64,000 bases of DNA, taken from assembly GCF_016862095.1 (NCBI RefSeq), contig NZ_BOMH01000070.1:32525-96524 (forward strand), given 5' to 3'. Under the pieces are notes generated by a model. The model was not told the DNA's origin, did not search any database, and saw nothing but the letters and a program-made list of their open reading frames with translations. How positions within the stretch are numbered: position 1 is the first letter of the stretch; every line of letters starts with the position of its first letter. Below are positions 40,832 to 49,108 of the stretch, one piece after another. The stretch comes from Actinoplanes cyaneus. GTDB lineage: Bacteria > Actinomycetota > Actinomycetes > Mycobacteriales > Micromonosporaceae. The position numbers and the translations under genes were made by a program.

Positions 40832-41710
40832 GTGCTCACTCCGCCGACAGAAGCCCAGGTCATCGCGGCTGAACTGCTGCATCGGGATCACCCGGTCGTG
40901 ATGGGAGTCCTGAACGTCACGCCGGACTCGTTCTCGGACGGAGGCCGGTGGTCCGACCTGGACTCCGCTGTGGAACATGGCATTTCTCTGTTTCGTCAGG
41001 GTGCGGACATCGTCGATGTCGGGGGCGAGTCCACCCGTCCCGGCGCGGACCGGGTCGACGCCGCCACGGAGGCGTCCCGGGTGGTGCCGGTCATCGAGCG
41101 TCTTGCCGCCGCCGGCGTGCCGCTGAGCATCGACACCACGCGGGCAGTCGTCGCCGAGGCCGCGCTTGCGGCCGGCGCTTCGGTGATCAACGACGTCTCG
41201 GGCGGCCTGGCCGATCCGGGCATGGCGGCGGTCGCGGCGGCGGCCGGCTGCCCGTGGATCCTGATGCACTGGCGTGGGCATTCGCGCGACATGCAGGCGC
41301 TCGCCACCTATCAGGACGTGGTCGCCGAGGTCCGCGACGAGCTGCGGGCCCGGGCGGACGCTGCGGTTGCGGCCGGCGTCGACCCCGGCCGGATCATCCT
41401 GGACCCGGGCCTCGGCTTCGCGAAGACCGCGGATCACAACTGGGCCCTCAGCGCCCACCTCGACGTCCTGATCGGCCTCGGCTTCCCGGTCCTCTTCGCC
41501 GCCAGCCGCAAGACCTACCTGGGCAGACTCCTCGCGGACGAGGACGGCACGCCGCGCCCGGTCGCCGGCCGTGAGGCGGCGACTCTCGCCACCTCGCTGC
41601 TGGCGTTCGCCGCCGGCGCCTGGGGCGTCCGGGTCCACGAGGTCCGCGAGACCGCTGATGCCCGCGCTGTCTGGCGCGCCACCGGCTCGCCGAGGCTTGC
41701 CAAGATCTGA
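40832..41710 (+). CDS. folP: Dihydropteroate synthase
   Basis: FolP joins p-aminobenzoate to hydroxymethyldihydropterin diphosphate, the sulfonamide-sensitive step of folate synthesis. The 292-residue protein has the family signatures MGVLNVTPDSFSDGG and VDVGGESTRPGA, plus SIDTTRAVVAEAAL, INDVSGG and LDPGLGFAKT. The GTG at 40832 follows a TACGCT hexamer by 6 nt. It heads the second half of the split folate cluster, followed by folB 68 bp downstream. Confidence 0.97.
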   Translation: MLTPPTEAQVIAAELLHRDHPVVMGVLNVTPDSFSDGGRWSDLDSAVEHGISLFRQGADIVDVGGESTRPGADRVDAATEASRVVPVIERLAAAGVPLSIDTTRAVVAEAALAAGASVINDVSGGLADPGMAAVAAAAGCPWILMHWRGHSRDMQALATYQDVVAEVRDELRARADAAVAAGVDPGRIILDPGLGFAKTADHNWALSAHLDVLIGLGFPVLFAASRKTYLGRLLADEDGTPRPVAGREAATLATSLLAFAAGAWGVRVHEVRETADARAVWRATGSPRLAKI

Positions 41711-41778
41711 AACACGTTTTGGTACGGCGTGGGCCGTGCCGAATCGACCCGGAAGAGTGCGACAGGGAGGATCCCGGA

Positions 41779-42147
41779 GTGACCGGACAGATCACGCTGA
41801 CCGGGCTGCGTGCCCGTGGCCGGCACGGGGTCTACGACTTCGAGCGTGAACAGGGCCAGGACTTCGTCGTCGACGTCCGGCTCGATCTCGACCTGAGCCG
41901 TGCCGCCGCGACCGATGACGTGGCCGACACCGTGCACTACGGCGAGTTGGCGACGGCGCTGGTCGAGGTGCTCACCGGCGAGCCGGTCAACCTGCTGGAG
42001 CGTCTGGCCGACCGTCTGCTCGGCGTGTGCCTGGCCGACCCGCGGGTGTCCGCCGCCGAGGTCACCGTCCACAAGCCGCAGGCCCCCATCCCGCACGAGT
42101 TCGCCGACGTCGCCGTGACGCTGCGCCGTGAGCGGGGTACGGCATGA
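41779..42147 (+). CDS. folB: Dihydroneopterin aldolase
   Basis: FolB cleaves dihydroneopterin to 6-hydroxymethyl-dihydropterin. The 122-residue protein has the typical start ITLTGLRARGRHGVYDFERE, the segment DTVHYGELA and the C-terminal VTVHKPQAPIPHEFADVAV with the conserved catalytic lysine. The GTG at 41779 follows GGGAGG by 8 nt; a longer frame from 41719 has no support. Its stop overlaps the folK start by ATGA. Confidence 0.95.
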   Translation: MTGQITLTGLRARGRHGVYDFEREQGQDFVVDVRLDLDLSRAAATDDVADTVHYGELATALVEVLTGEPVNLLERLADRLLGVCLADPRVSAAEVTVHKPQAPIPHEFADVAVTLRRERGTA

Positions 42148-42671
42148 GCCGGGCGGTGCTCTCCATCGGGAGCAACCTCGGTGACCGGCTCGCACATCTG
42201 CGAGGCGCGGTGACAGTGCTCGGCAGGAGCGTGCGAGAGGTCTCCGGGGTTTACGAGACGCCGCCGTGGGGCGACGCGGACCAACCCTCGTACCTCAATG
42301 CCGTGATCCTGGCCGAGGATGTCGCCGCGACCCCGCATGATTGGCTGGAGCGGGCCCGGGCCTGCGAAGCGGCCGAGGGTCGCGAGCGCGACCCGGAGCG
42401 CCGCTTCGGCCCGCGCACCCTGGACGTCGACGTGATCACCGTGTGGGATGCCGACGGCCGCCCGGTGATCGCCGACGACCCCGAGCTGACGCTGCCGCAT
42501 CCGCGCGCCCAGCTGCGGGCCTTCGTGCTGCGGCCGTGGCTCGACCTGCGGCCGGATGCGGTCCTGCCCGGCCACGGCCCGCTGGCCGTCCTGCTCTCCG
42601 CTCCGGAACTCGCCGCCGACGTCGCCGCGATGACGCCTCGTCCCGATCTGTCGCTAGAGTCGTTGGCGTGA
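42144..42671 (+). CDS. folK: 2-amino-4-hydroxy-6-hydroxymethyldihydropteridine pyrophosphokinase
   Basis: FolK transfers pyrophosphate from ATP to hydroxymethyldihydropterin, making the FolP substrate. The 175-residue protein has the start LSIGSNLGDRLAHLR, YETPPWGDADQPSYLNAV and the signature RRFGPRTLDVDVI, followed by LPHPRAQLRAFVLRP. The ATG overlaps the folB stop by ATGA and its stop overlaps the next gene by GTGA, so three genes are translationally coupled. Confidence 0.96.
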   Translation: MSRAVLSIGSNLGDRLAHLRGAVTVLGRSVREVSGVYETPPWGDADQPSYLNAVILAEDVAATPHDWLERARACEAAEGRERDPERRFGPRTLDVDVITVWDADGRPVIADDPELTLPHPRAQLRAFVLRPWLDLRPDAVLPGHGPLAVLLSAPELAADVAAMTPRPDLSLESLA

Positions 42672-43201
42672 GCACCAACCCCGACGGACTCCCGAGCGGG
42701 CGGCCGACCGACCCGTCACTGCGACCGACGAGTGTCTCGGCTCTTGTGCTCGCCGCGCTGGTCGGCGCGGCGCTGGGCTGGCTGCTGCTCGGCTGGAACG
42801 AACTGTTCTACAAGCTCACCCCGCTGCCCTGGACGGCGGCGGTGGTGCTGTTCGCGCTGGCGGTGGCCGAGGGCTATCTGGCGCAGAACACCACCGCCCG
42901 GATCCAGCGCAGGCCGGGCGCCCCGCGGGTGGAGCCGCTCGCGGTCGCGCGCTATGTCGCGCTCGCGAAGGCGTCCTCCCTGGTCGGCGCCCTCACCGCC
43001 GGGTTCTCCGCCGGCATCCTGATCTGGCTGGTCATGGAGCCGACCGACTCGGCCAAGTCGGACGTTCCCACCGTCGCGACGACGCTGGTCGCGGCGGTCG
43101 CGCTGATCGGCACGGCGCTCTGGCTGGAACGCGCCTGCCGGGTGCCGGACGATCCGGATCGCGAGGGCAACGACACCGGCCGCCCGACCGGCCGGCGCTG
43201 A
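42668..43201 (+). CDS. DUF3180-type membrane protein
   Basis: The 177-residue protein has four hydrophobic segments (ALVLAALVGAALGWLLLG, WTAAVVLFALAVAEGYL, SSLVGALTAGFSAGILIWLV and ATTLVAAVALIGTALWL). It matches in size, topology and position the DUF3180 protein that follows folK in actinobacteria. The segment LAKASSLVGAL is typical. Function is unknown. The GTG at 42668 overlaps the folK stop; the frame from 42341 runs through folK and is a shadow there. Confidence 0.88.
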   Translation: MSTNPDGLPSGRPTDPSLRPTSVSALVLAALVGAALGWLLLGWNELFYKLTPLPWTAAVVLFALAVAEGYLAQNTTARIQRRPGAPRVEPLAVARYVALAKASSLVGALTAGFSAGILIWLVMEPTDSAKSDVPTVATTLVAAVALIGTALWLERACRVPDDPDREGNDTGRPTGRR

Positions 43202-43328
43202 CGCTCGTAATTGCCTTGCATGCTCTGAACTGAGGCCATCCCGTATCCGTATCCTGTGCGGCGGGTGACCCGCACCCGGAGTAGCGTGCGCCTCGAACCG
43301 CTGTTGGGGGCGTAAGGAGGCGCGGACC

Positions 43329-44552
43329 ATGGCGTACGACGAAACGACGTTCCGTCGGCCCGGCGAGAGCACCGGCGAGACGGATCCGGCCGCGTATCGG
43401 CGCCGTGTTCAGCTCGACGACACCACGGGCAACACCCTCGACCAGTCCTTGCGCGCCCCCGTCACCGCCCCGGCCGAGGACGACGGACGGGATCGGCTCG
43501 GCGTGCACCTGGGCTGGGAGGTCGTCCTCCTCGTCGCGGCCGGCGTGCTCGGCTTCCTGCTCTGGCGGGAGAGCTCGGCAGCGCTGCAGCGTCCCGCGCT
43601 GGACGGGCTGCTCGTCACCGGCGCCGCGATCGGCCTGATCACTCTCGGCGCCGGGCTGTCCCTGCGGGCCGGCGTGCCGAACCTGGCGATCGGCCCGATC
43701 GTGCTGGCCGCCGAGTTCCAGTTCGCGGAGAACGGTGACAAGGGCATCCTCCAGGCGCTGGTCCCGGCTCTGATCATCGCCGCGGCCGGTGGCCTGATCG
43801 TCGCCGTGCTGATCCTGGTGCTGCACGTGCCCGGCTGGGCGGCGACCCTCGCCGCGGCGCTCGGTGTGATCACTTTCGACCAGCTCCGGGTCAACGCCGT
43901 CGTGGTGCAGGGCGACTGGGAGCCCACCGGCCGCGCGTTCGTGCTCTTCGGCGGGTTCGCCGTGCTCGCCGTGCTGGGAGCGGCGCTCGGCGCGATCGGC
44001 CCGGTGCGCCGCTTCTTCGGCCGGATGCGCTCGTCCGGTGACCCGGCCGGCCGGCGCGGTTTCGCGGTCATCCTGCCGGTGCTGGTGGCCCTGATCGGCT
44101 CGTCGGTCTTCGCGGCCGGCGCCGGCGTGATCCTGGCCGCCCAGTCGACCGTCCCGATCCGGCCCGGCACCGGCCTGGAGTGGACCGGCATCGGCCTGGG
44201 CCTGGCGCTGCTCGGCGGCACGAGCGCCTACGGCCGCCGCGGCGGCATCTTCGGCACGCTCTTCGCGGTCATCGCGCTGACCCTGTTCCTGGACTATCAG
44301 GCCCGGCGGGACCTGCAGATCGCCCTCTTCGCGATCGCCGGCGTGGTCTTCGTCGCGGGCCTGATCGCGACCCGCATCGTCGAGTCCTACGGCCGGCTGG
44401 CCGGCGCCGTCGCCACGCAGGACTGGAACGCCGCGCCCTCCGGTGGGCTGGACAGCAGCTGGTCACCGGCCATGCCGGAGACCTGGAACACCCCGGCTCA
44501 GCCGGCCCGGGGCGACCGATGGGACGAGGGCCCGTGGGGCGCCACCCGCTGA
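43329..44552 (+). CDS. ABC transporter permease, sugar/branched-chain type, orphan
   Basis: The 407-residue protein has a cytosolic N-terminus of about 60 residues, then about nine hydrophobic segments. Motifs such as TLGAGLSLRAGVPNLAIGPI resemble the permeases of ribose/nucleoside-type and branched-chain amino acid ABC importers. The C-terminus is a Trp/Pro-rich cytosolic tail (SWSPAMPETWN). AAGGAGG precedes the ATG. No ATPase or binding-protein gene of that type is adjacent, so its partners must be elsewhere or it has another role. Confidence 0.75.
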   Translation: MAYDETTFRRPGESTGETDPAAYRRRVQLDDTTGNTLDQSLRAPVTAPAEDDGRDRLGVHLGWEVVLLVAAGVLGFLLWRESSAALQRPALDGLLVTGAAIGLITLGAGLSLRAGVPNLAIGPIVLAAEFQFAENGDKGILQALVPALIIAAAGGLIVAVLILVLHVPGWAATLAAALGVITFDQLRVNAVVVQGDWEPTGRAFVLFGGFAVLAVLGAALGAIGPVRRFFGRMRSSGDPAGRRGFAVILPVLVALIGSSVFAAGAGVILAAQSTVPIRPGTGLEWTGIGLGLALLGGTSAYGRRGGIFGTLFAVIALTLFLDYQARRDLQIALFAIAGVVFVAGLIATRIVESYGRLAGAVATQDWNAAPSGGLDSSWSPAMPETWNTPAQPARGDRWDEGPWGATR

Positions 44553-44555
44553 AAG

Positions 44556-44561
44556 TATGCT
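44556..44561 (+). promoter_or_regulatory. Candidate -10 element of the 93-residue protein gene
   Basis: TATGCT lies 7 nt before the ATG at 44569, just after the permease stop, without a good ribosome binding site. Confidence 0.4.
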
Positions 44562-44568
44562 TTCGTTC

Positions 44569-44850
44569 ATGACCACGCCCGGCTTCGCCGAACTGGACGC
44601 CCTGCCCACCGAAGAGCTGCGGGAACGCGCCTTCGCCAAGGCCCGGGAGAAACACGACGTCCGTTTCTTCTGGTCGGTGTTCAAGCACCTGCCCGACTCC
44701 GACGAGGCCGCGGCGCTCGACGGCGCTCCGAATTCGATCGGCCCGACCGTCGACGAGGCCGTCGCGCTCTGGCGCGAGCTGGAGGGTCGCGATCTCGGCG
44801 AGCAGGAGCCGTTGCTGCGCGCCGCGTTCATCGACTATCTGAGCAGGTAG
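44569..44850 (+). CDS. Small soluble protein of unknown function
   Basis: I do not recognise this acidic 93-residue protein. It is helical throughout by inspection (ELDALPTEELRERAFAKA, FFWSVFKHLPDSDEAAAL, TVDEAVALWRELEGRDL) with a turn containing DGAPNSIGPT, and ends LLRAAFIDYLSR. No signal peptide or metal-binding motif is visible. I chose the ATG at 44569; an ATG at 44557 lies inside the TATGCT hexamer. Coding-like codon use and a compact sequence make it a real gene. Confidence 0.75.
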   Translation: MTTPGFAELDALPTEELRERAFAKAREKHDVRFFWSVFKHLPDSDEAAALDGAPNSIGPTVDEAVALWRELEGRDLGEQEPLLRAAFIDYLSR

Positions 44851-44898
44851 TGACGGCCGTCGTTTGAGGGTTCGGCCCCGCAGGGAAATAGCGGGGCC

Positions 44899-45393
44899 AT
44901 GGCTCTCGGAAGCAAGTACAAGACTGCGCCTGGTGCGGGCACCATAGCCGCGCTCATACTCGTGTTGGTCTTCGGCAGCCCCTGGTACGGGGACTGGGCC
45001 GCGGACAACACCAACGAGAACACCGCCGGTGGCTGGTGGCTGCGCCTGCTGCACTGGCCGGCCTGGCAGTTCGACACCTCGGATTCGCTGCGTGATGTGG
45101 TCGTCGGTGACCTCCGCGCGATCCTGCTGGTCCTGCTGACGTTCCTCTTCCTGGTCCTGCTGCCCGGTTCGCAACTGGCCCGGGCCCGGGGCACGATCAG
45201 CCAGTTCTTCGCCGGCTGGGGGGCGTACATCTTCGCGGGTGGCCTGGCGTCGCTGCTCGCCACCCTCTTTCTGGCCAACCCCTCGATGCTCGGCGCGTTC
45301 CAGGCGGCTGGCAGCGGCGCCCAGTACGGCCTGTTCGTCGGCTGGGTCGTCGGTCTCGCCAGCCTCGGAGGCCGGCGCGGTACCCGCGTGTAG
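44899..45393 (+). CDS. Membrane protein of unknown function
   Basis: The 164-residue protein has four hydrophobic segments (AGTIAALILVLVFG, AILLVLLTFLFLVLLPG, FAGWGAYIFAGGLASLLATLFL and YGLFVGWVVGLASLGG). An external Trp-rich loop (GWWLRLLHWPAWQFD) lies between the first two. No family is recognised. It is on the same strand as the preceding small gene with a 48 bp gap, and converges with the ABC ATPase gene, whose stop is 3 bp away. Confidence 0.75.
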   Translation: MALGSKYKTAPGAGTIAALILVLVFGSPWYGDWAADNTNENTAGGWWLRLLHWPAWQFDTSDSLRDVVVGDLRAILLVLLTFLFLVLLPGSQLARARGTISQFFAGWGAYIFAGGLASLLATLFLANPSMLGAFQAAGSGAQYGLFVGWVVGLASLGGRRGTRV

Positions 45394-45396
45394 TGC

Positions 45397-46365
45397 TCAG
45401 ACCGCGGTTCCCGCGGGGGTTTCGAAGACGGCCGTCCGGGTCACCTGACCGACCGGGCGGCCGTCCTCCGTGACCAGGATCGTGGCGGCGTCCTCGGTGA
45501 GCATCACGGCCAGCGCGTCGTGGAGCGTGGCGGCGGCGTCCACGGCGGGCAGGCCGTCGGCCGGGGCGGTGACCGGGGACATGACGTCGCGTACCGGGGT
45601 GACGGCCAGGCGGCGGATGCCACGGTCGGCGCCGACGAAGTCGCGGACCTCGGGGGACGCGGGGCGGCTCAGCAGCTCGGCCGGCGTCGCGTACTGCAGC
45701 AATCGCCCGCCCTCGGCGAGCACCGCGATCCGATCGCCCATCCGGACGGCCTCGTCGATGTCGTGCGTGACCAGCACGATCGTCTTGCGGACGGCGGCCT
45801 GCAGGCGAAGGAACTCCTCCTGTAGGCGAGCCCGGACGATCGGGTCGACCGCCGAGAACGGCTCGTCCATCAGCAGCACCAGCGGGTCCGCGGCGAGTGC
45901 CCGGGCGACCCCGACCCGCTGGCGCTGACCGCCGGAGAGCTCGTGCGGGTAACGCTTGCCGTACCGCGCCGGGTCGAGCCCGACCGTCTCCAGCAGCTCG
46001 TCGGCCCGGCTGTCGATCCGCTTGCGGTCCCAGCCGAGCAGCCGCGCGACAGTGCCGACGTTCGCCCGGACGGTCTGGTGCGGGAACAGTCCCACATTCT
46101 GGATCACGTAGCCGATCTGCCGCCGTAGCTGCACCGGGTCCTGTTTCAGCACGTCCCGGCCGTCGATCGTGATCGTCCCGCGGGTCGGCTCGATCAGGCG
46201 GTTGATCATGCGCAGGATGGTCGACTTGCCGGACCCGGAGGCGCCGATCAGCACCGCGAGCTCGCCGGCGCGCACCTCGAGACTGAACTTGTCGACGGCG
46301 ACCGTGCCGTCCGGATAGACCTTGCCGACGTCCGACAGGGTGATCGATGCCGCGGTAGCGTCCAC
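45397..46365 (-). CDS. Betaine/choline-type ABC transporter ATP-binding protein with CBS domains (OpuCA/ProV-like)
   Basis: The 322-residue protein has Walker A GASGSGKST, the Q-loop region VIQNVGLFPHQTV, the ABC signature LSGGQRQRV, Walker B LVLLMDEPFSAVD and the switch histidine in VTHD. After the ATPase domain comes a CBS-type region (TPVRDVMSPVTAP and AATILVTEDGRPVGQV), which senses ionic strength or nucleotides in OpuA-like systems. The GTG at 46365 has AGGAGA about 7 nt upstream. Unusually it is divergent from its permeases, with start codons only 2 bp apart, so each promoter must lie within the other's coding region or the starts are misplaced. Confidence 0.9.
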   Translation of the reverse strand: MDATAASITLSDVGKVYPDGTVAVDKFSLEVRAGELAVLIGASGSGKSTILRMINRLIEPTRGTITIDGRDVLKQDPVQLRRQIGYVIQNVGLFPHQTVRANVGTVARLLGWDRKRIDSRADELLETVGLDPARYGKRYPHELSGGQRQRVGVARALAADPLVLLMDEPFSAVDPIVRARLQEEFLRLQAAVRKTIVLVTHDIDEAVRMGDRIAVLAEGGRLLQYATPAELLSRPASPEVRDFVGADRGIRRLAVTPVRDVMSPVTAPADGLPAVDAAATLHDALAVMLTEDAATILVTEDGRPVGQVTRTAVFETPAGTAV

Positions 46366-46367
46366 GT

Positions 46368-47108
46368 ATGTCTCTCCTGCTCTGGGGACCGGCCCTGCTC
46401 TGGGGACCGGCATCGCTGACGCCGGTGGCCGCACCCGCCGATGGGGGCCCGGGGAACCCGTGGTTCTCCTGGCGGTACGTTCACGAGAACGCCGACGCCA
46501 TCGGCACCGCCCTGCGCTTCCACGCCGGGCTCACCGCGCAGACGGTGCTCCTCGCGCTGGTCGTCGCCGTGCCGCTGGCGGTCGTCGCCTACTGGATCAA
46601 ACCGCTGACCGGGCCGATTCTCGCACTCTCCGGCGTTCTCTACACGATCCCTTCGCTGGCACTGCTCTCCCTGCTGGCGCCGCTGGTCGGGACGACGAGC
46701 ACCACGTCGGTCCTGATCGCCCTGGTGATGTACGCGCTGCTGGTCCTGGTCCGCAACTCGCTGGCCGGGCTCACCCAGGTTCCGCCCGAGGTCATCGACG
46801 CCGCGACCGGCATGGGGTACAGCCGGTTCGGCCGCCTGCTGCGGGTCGAGCTGCCGCTCGCGCTGCCCGGCATCCTCACCGGGCTGCGCCTGGCCACCGT
46901 CTCGACTGTGGCACTCGTCACGGTCGGGTCGCTGATCGGGCAGGGTGGTCTCGGCGACCTGATCCTGGGTGGCTTCCGGAACAACTTCTACAAGGCGGAG
47001 ATCCTCACCGGGACGATCCTCTGCGTGGGGCTGGCCCTGGTGCTCGACCTCCTGCTGGCCGGGCTGGGTCGGGCGTTGACCCCATGGGCCCGGGGGAGGG
47101 CGGCGTGA
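46368..47108 (+). CDS. Betaine/choline-type ABC transporter permease 1 (OpuCB/ProW-like)
   Basis: The 246-residue protein has five to six membrane helices and the typical EAA-like loop DAATGMGYSRFGRLLRVELP, followed by GSLIGQGGLGDLI, hallmarks of ProW-type permeases. The first 40 residues contain a duplicated LLWGPA from an 18-bp tandem repeat (46377-46412) and are not conserved in the family. A true start further inside, near the WFSWRYVHEN segment, is possible, although I see no better start signal there. Confidence 0.88.
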   Translation: MSLLLWGPALLWGPASLTPVAAPADGGPGNPWFSWRYVHENADAIGTALRFHAGLTAQTVLLALVVAVPLAVVAYWIKPLTGPILALSGVLYTIPSLALLSLLAPLVGTTSTTSVLIALVMYALLVLVRNSLAGLTQVPPEVIDAATGMGYSRFGRLLRVELPLALPGILTGLRLATVSTVALVTVGSLIGQGGLGDLILGGFRNNFYKAEILTGTILCVGLALVLDLLLAGLGRALTPWARGRAA

Positions 47109-47151
47109 GCCTCGTGACGAATCGGGCCGTCGAACTCACCGGAGGGGTGTC

Positions 47152-47868
47152 GTGAGCTACTTCCAGGAGGGCATCACCTGGCTCAACGACCCGCTGAACT
47201 GGACCAACCCCGGCGGCCTGCTCGATCGGCTGACCGAGCACCTGGTGATCAGCTTCTGGGCGGTGCTGCTCGGCTGCGCGGTCGGCTGGCCGATCGGCAT
47301 CTGGCTCGGACACCGCGGCCGGGGCGGCGCCACGGCGGTCACGGTGGCCAACCTCACCCTCGCCATTCCCACCCTGGCGCTGCTGACCATCCTGCCGCTG
47401 ACCCCGCTCGGCTTCGGCAAGCCGCCCGTGGTGGTCGCCCTCGCGGTCTTCGCGGTGCCGCCGCTGCTGGCCAACGCGGTCACCGGGCTGCGCGCGATCG
47501 ACCCGGAGACCCGGGAGGCGGCCCGCGGCATGGGCCTCTCCGGCGGGCAGCTGCTGCGCCAGGTGGAGCTGCCGCTCGCGGTGCCCTACCTGGCGGCCGG
47601 CCTGCGTACCGCGGCGGTGCAGGTGGTCGCGACCGCGGCGCTGGCCGCCCTGGTCAACGGCGGCGGTCTCGGCCAGATCATCAGCGCCGGTTTCGGCATC
47701 GGGATGAGCAACGGCGGCGGCGGTCAGATCGTCGCCGGCGGCCTCGCTGTGGCTCTGCTCGCACTCCTGGTCGAGGGCCTGCTGGCACTGTTCCAGCGCC
47801 TGGTCACACCCCCTGCCCTGCGGGTCCGGAAGCGCCGCCGGGCCGCTGTGACGGTGGGCACGCCATAA
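47152..47868 (+). CDS. Betaine/choline-type ABC transporter permease 2 (OpuCD-like)
   Basis: The 238-residue protein is a second ProW-type permease: SYFQEGITWLNDPLNW at the start, membrane helices, and the EAA-like loop EAARGMGLSGGQLLRQVELP followed by AALVNGGGLGQII. The GTG at 47152 follows GGAGGGG. It and the first permease should form a heterodimeric channel using the divergently encoded ATPase and the binding protein encoded next. Confidence 0.92.
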   Translation: MSYFQEGITWLNDPLNWTNPGGLLDRLTEHLVISFWAVLLGCAVGWPIGIWLGHRGRGGATAVTVANLTLAIPTLALLTILPLTPLGFGKPPVVVALAVFAVPPLLANAVTGLRAIDPETREAARGMGLSGGQLLRQVELPLAVPYLAAGLRTAAVQVVATAALAALVNGGGLGQIISAGFGIGMSNGGGGQIVAGGLAVALLALLVEGLLALFQRLVTPPALRVRKRRRAAVTVGTP

Positions 47869-48009
47869 CGCTCCGGCATCAAAGGCCGATCTTTGTCGTA
47901 CCCAGCAGGTACGAAGGAGAGGAGCACAACGCGGGCACCGCACCTCGGCTGCCCGCCGGACACGCGGCACCGCCACAAGGGCGGTTCCGGGACACAGAAG
48001 GCGGCAGTA

Positions 48010-49011
48010 ATGCGTCACAACCTTTTCCGCACGGCCGGGGTTCTTGCCGCGGCCGTCGTCGTCCTGGCCGGCTGTGGTGAGGCCGGTTCCTCCGGCACCG
48101 AGGCGCCTCCGTCGGCAGCGGCCGGCGCGGGCGCGGGCTGCGCTCCGGTCGCGGGTGACAAGCTGGTCGTCCTCACCGACGACAAGAAGCTGCAGAACAC
48201 CGACAACGTCATACCGGCGATCAACAAGAAGGCGTCCAGCCCCGAGCTGGTCGCCGCGCTGGACAAGGTGTCCGCGGCGCTGGACACGGCCAAGCTGGTC
48301 GAGCTGAACAAGGCCGTCGACATCGACCGCAAGTCCTCCAAGGCCGCCGCTCAGGACTTCGCCACGGCGAACAAGCTGACCGACGGTCTCGCCAAGGGCA
48401 AGGGTGGCAACGTCACCGTCGGCGCGGCGAACTTCAGCGAGAACGCGACGCTCGGCGAGCTCTACGGCATCGTCCTGACCGCGGCCGGCTACACCGTGAA
48501 GGTGCAGCAGATCGGCAACCGCGAACTCTACGAGCCGGCCCTGGAGAAGGGCGACCTCACCGTCGTCCCGGAGTATGCGGCGACTCTCGCGACCTTTCTC
48601 TCCGGCAAGGTCGACAAGAACGCGGCGGACCCGTCCTCGTCGGATCTGGACGCCACGGTGACCAATCTCAAGGCGCTCGGTGACAAGCGCGGCCTGGTCT
48701 TCGGCCAGCCCAGCCAGGCGCAGGACCAGAACGCGTTCGCCGTCACCACCACCTTCGCCGAGAAGTACGCCTTGACCACTCTCTCCGACCTGGCGTCGAA
48801 GTGCTCCGGCGCGGCGACCGTGCTCGGTGGCCCGGCCGAGTGCCCGCAGCGGCCCAAGTGCCAGCAGGGCCTGGTCACGACGTACAACTTCCAGGCCGGC
48901 AAGTTCGACACCCTGGACGCCGGTGGCCCGCTCACCAAGAACGGTCTGAAGACCGGCACGATCTCGGTCGGCCTGGTCTTCAGCTCGGACGGCGCACTGG
49001 CCGCGGGCTGA
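48010..49011 (+). CDS. Betaine/choline-type ABC transporter substrate-binding lipoprotein, apparently circularly permuted
   Basis: The 333-residue protein starts with a lipoprotein signal (TAGVLAAAVVVLAGC), so it is anchored outside the membrane. In OpuAC/ProX-like proteins the chain begins with a VGAANF-type strand and ends with a segment like VVLTDDKKLQ...NVIP...KVSAAL...LN. Here the order is reversed: that terminal segment occupies residues 51-123, and the usual N-terminal part starts only at VTVGAANFSENATLGELYG (about 135) and runs to the end, VGLVFSSDGALAAG. I chose the ATG at 48010 because the signal peptide follows it. It lies downstream of both permease genes. Confidence 0.88.
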   Translation: MRHNLFRTAGVLAAAVVVLAGCGEAGSSGTEAPPSAAAGAGAGCAPVAGDKLVVLTDDKKLQNTDNVIPAINKKASSPELVAALDKVSAALDTAKLVELNKAVDIDRKSSKAAAQDFATANKLTDGLAKGKGGNVTVGAANFSENATLGELYGIVLTAAGYTVKVQQIGNRELYEPALEKGDLTVVPEYAATLATFLSGKVDKNAADPSSSDLDATVTNLKALGDKRGLVFGQPSQAQDQNAFAVTTTFAEKYALTTLSDLASKCSGAATVLGGPAECPQRPKCQQGLVTTYNFQAGKFDTLDAGGPLTKNGLKTGTISVGLVFSSDGALAAG

Positions 49012-49094
49012 CGCCCCGTCGAACGTTCGGTCCGAACGCCGGGTCGGTGTGTGCCACCCGGCGTTCGGCCGTTTCGTCCTTGGCGCACTCTCGG

Positions 49095-49100
49095 TAACAT
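49095..49100 (+). promoter_or_regulatory. Candidate -10 element of the low-complexity protein gene
   Basis: TAACAT lies 8 nt before the ATG at 49109, without a ribosome binding site. Confidence 0.35.
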
Positions 49101-49108
49101 CAGCGCCC

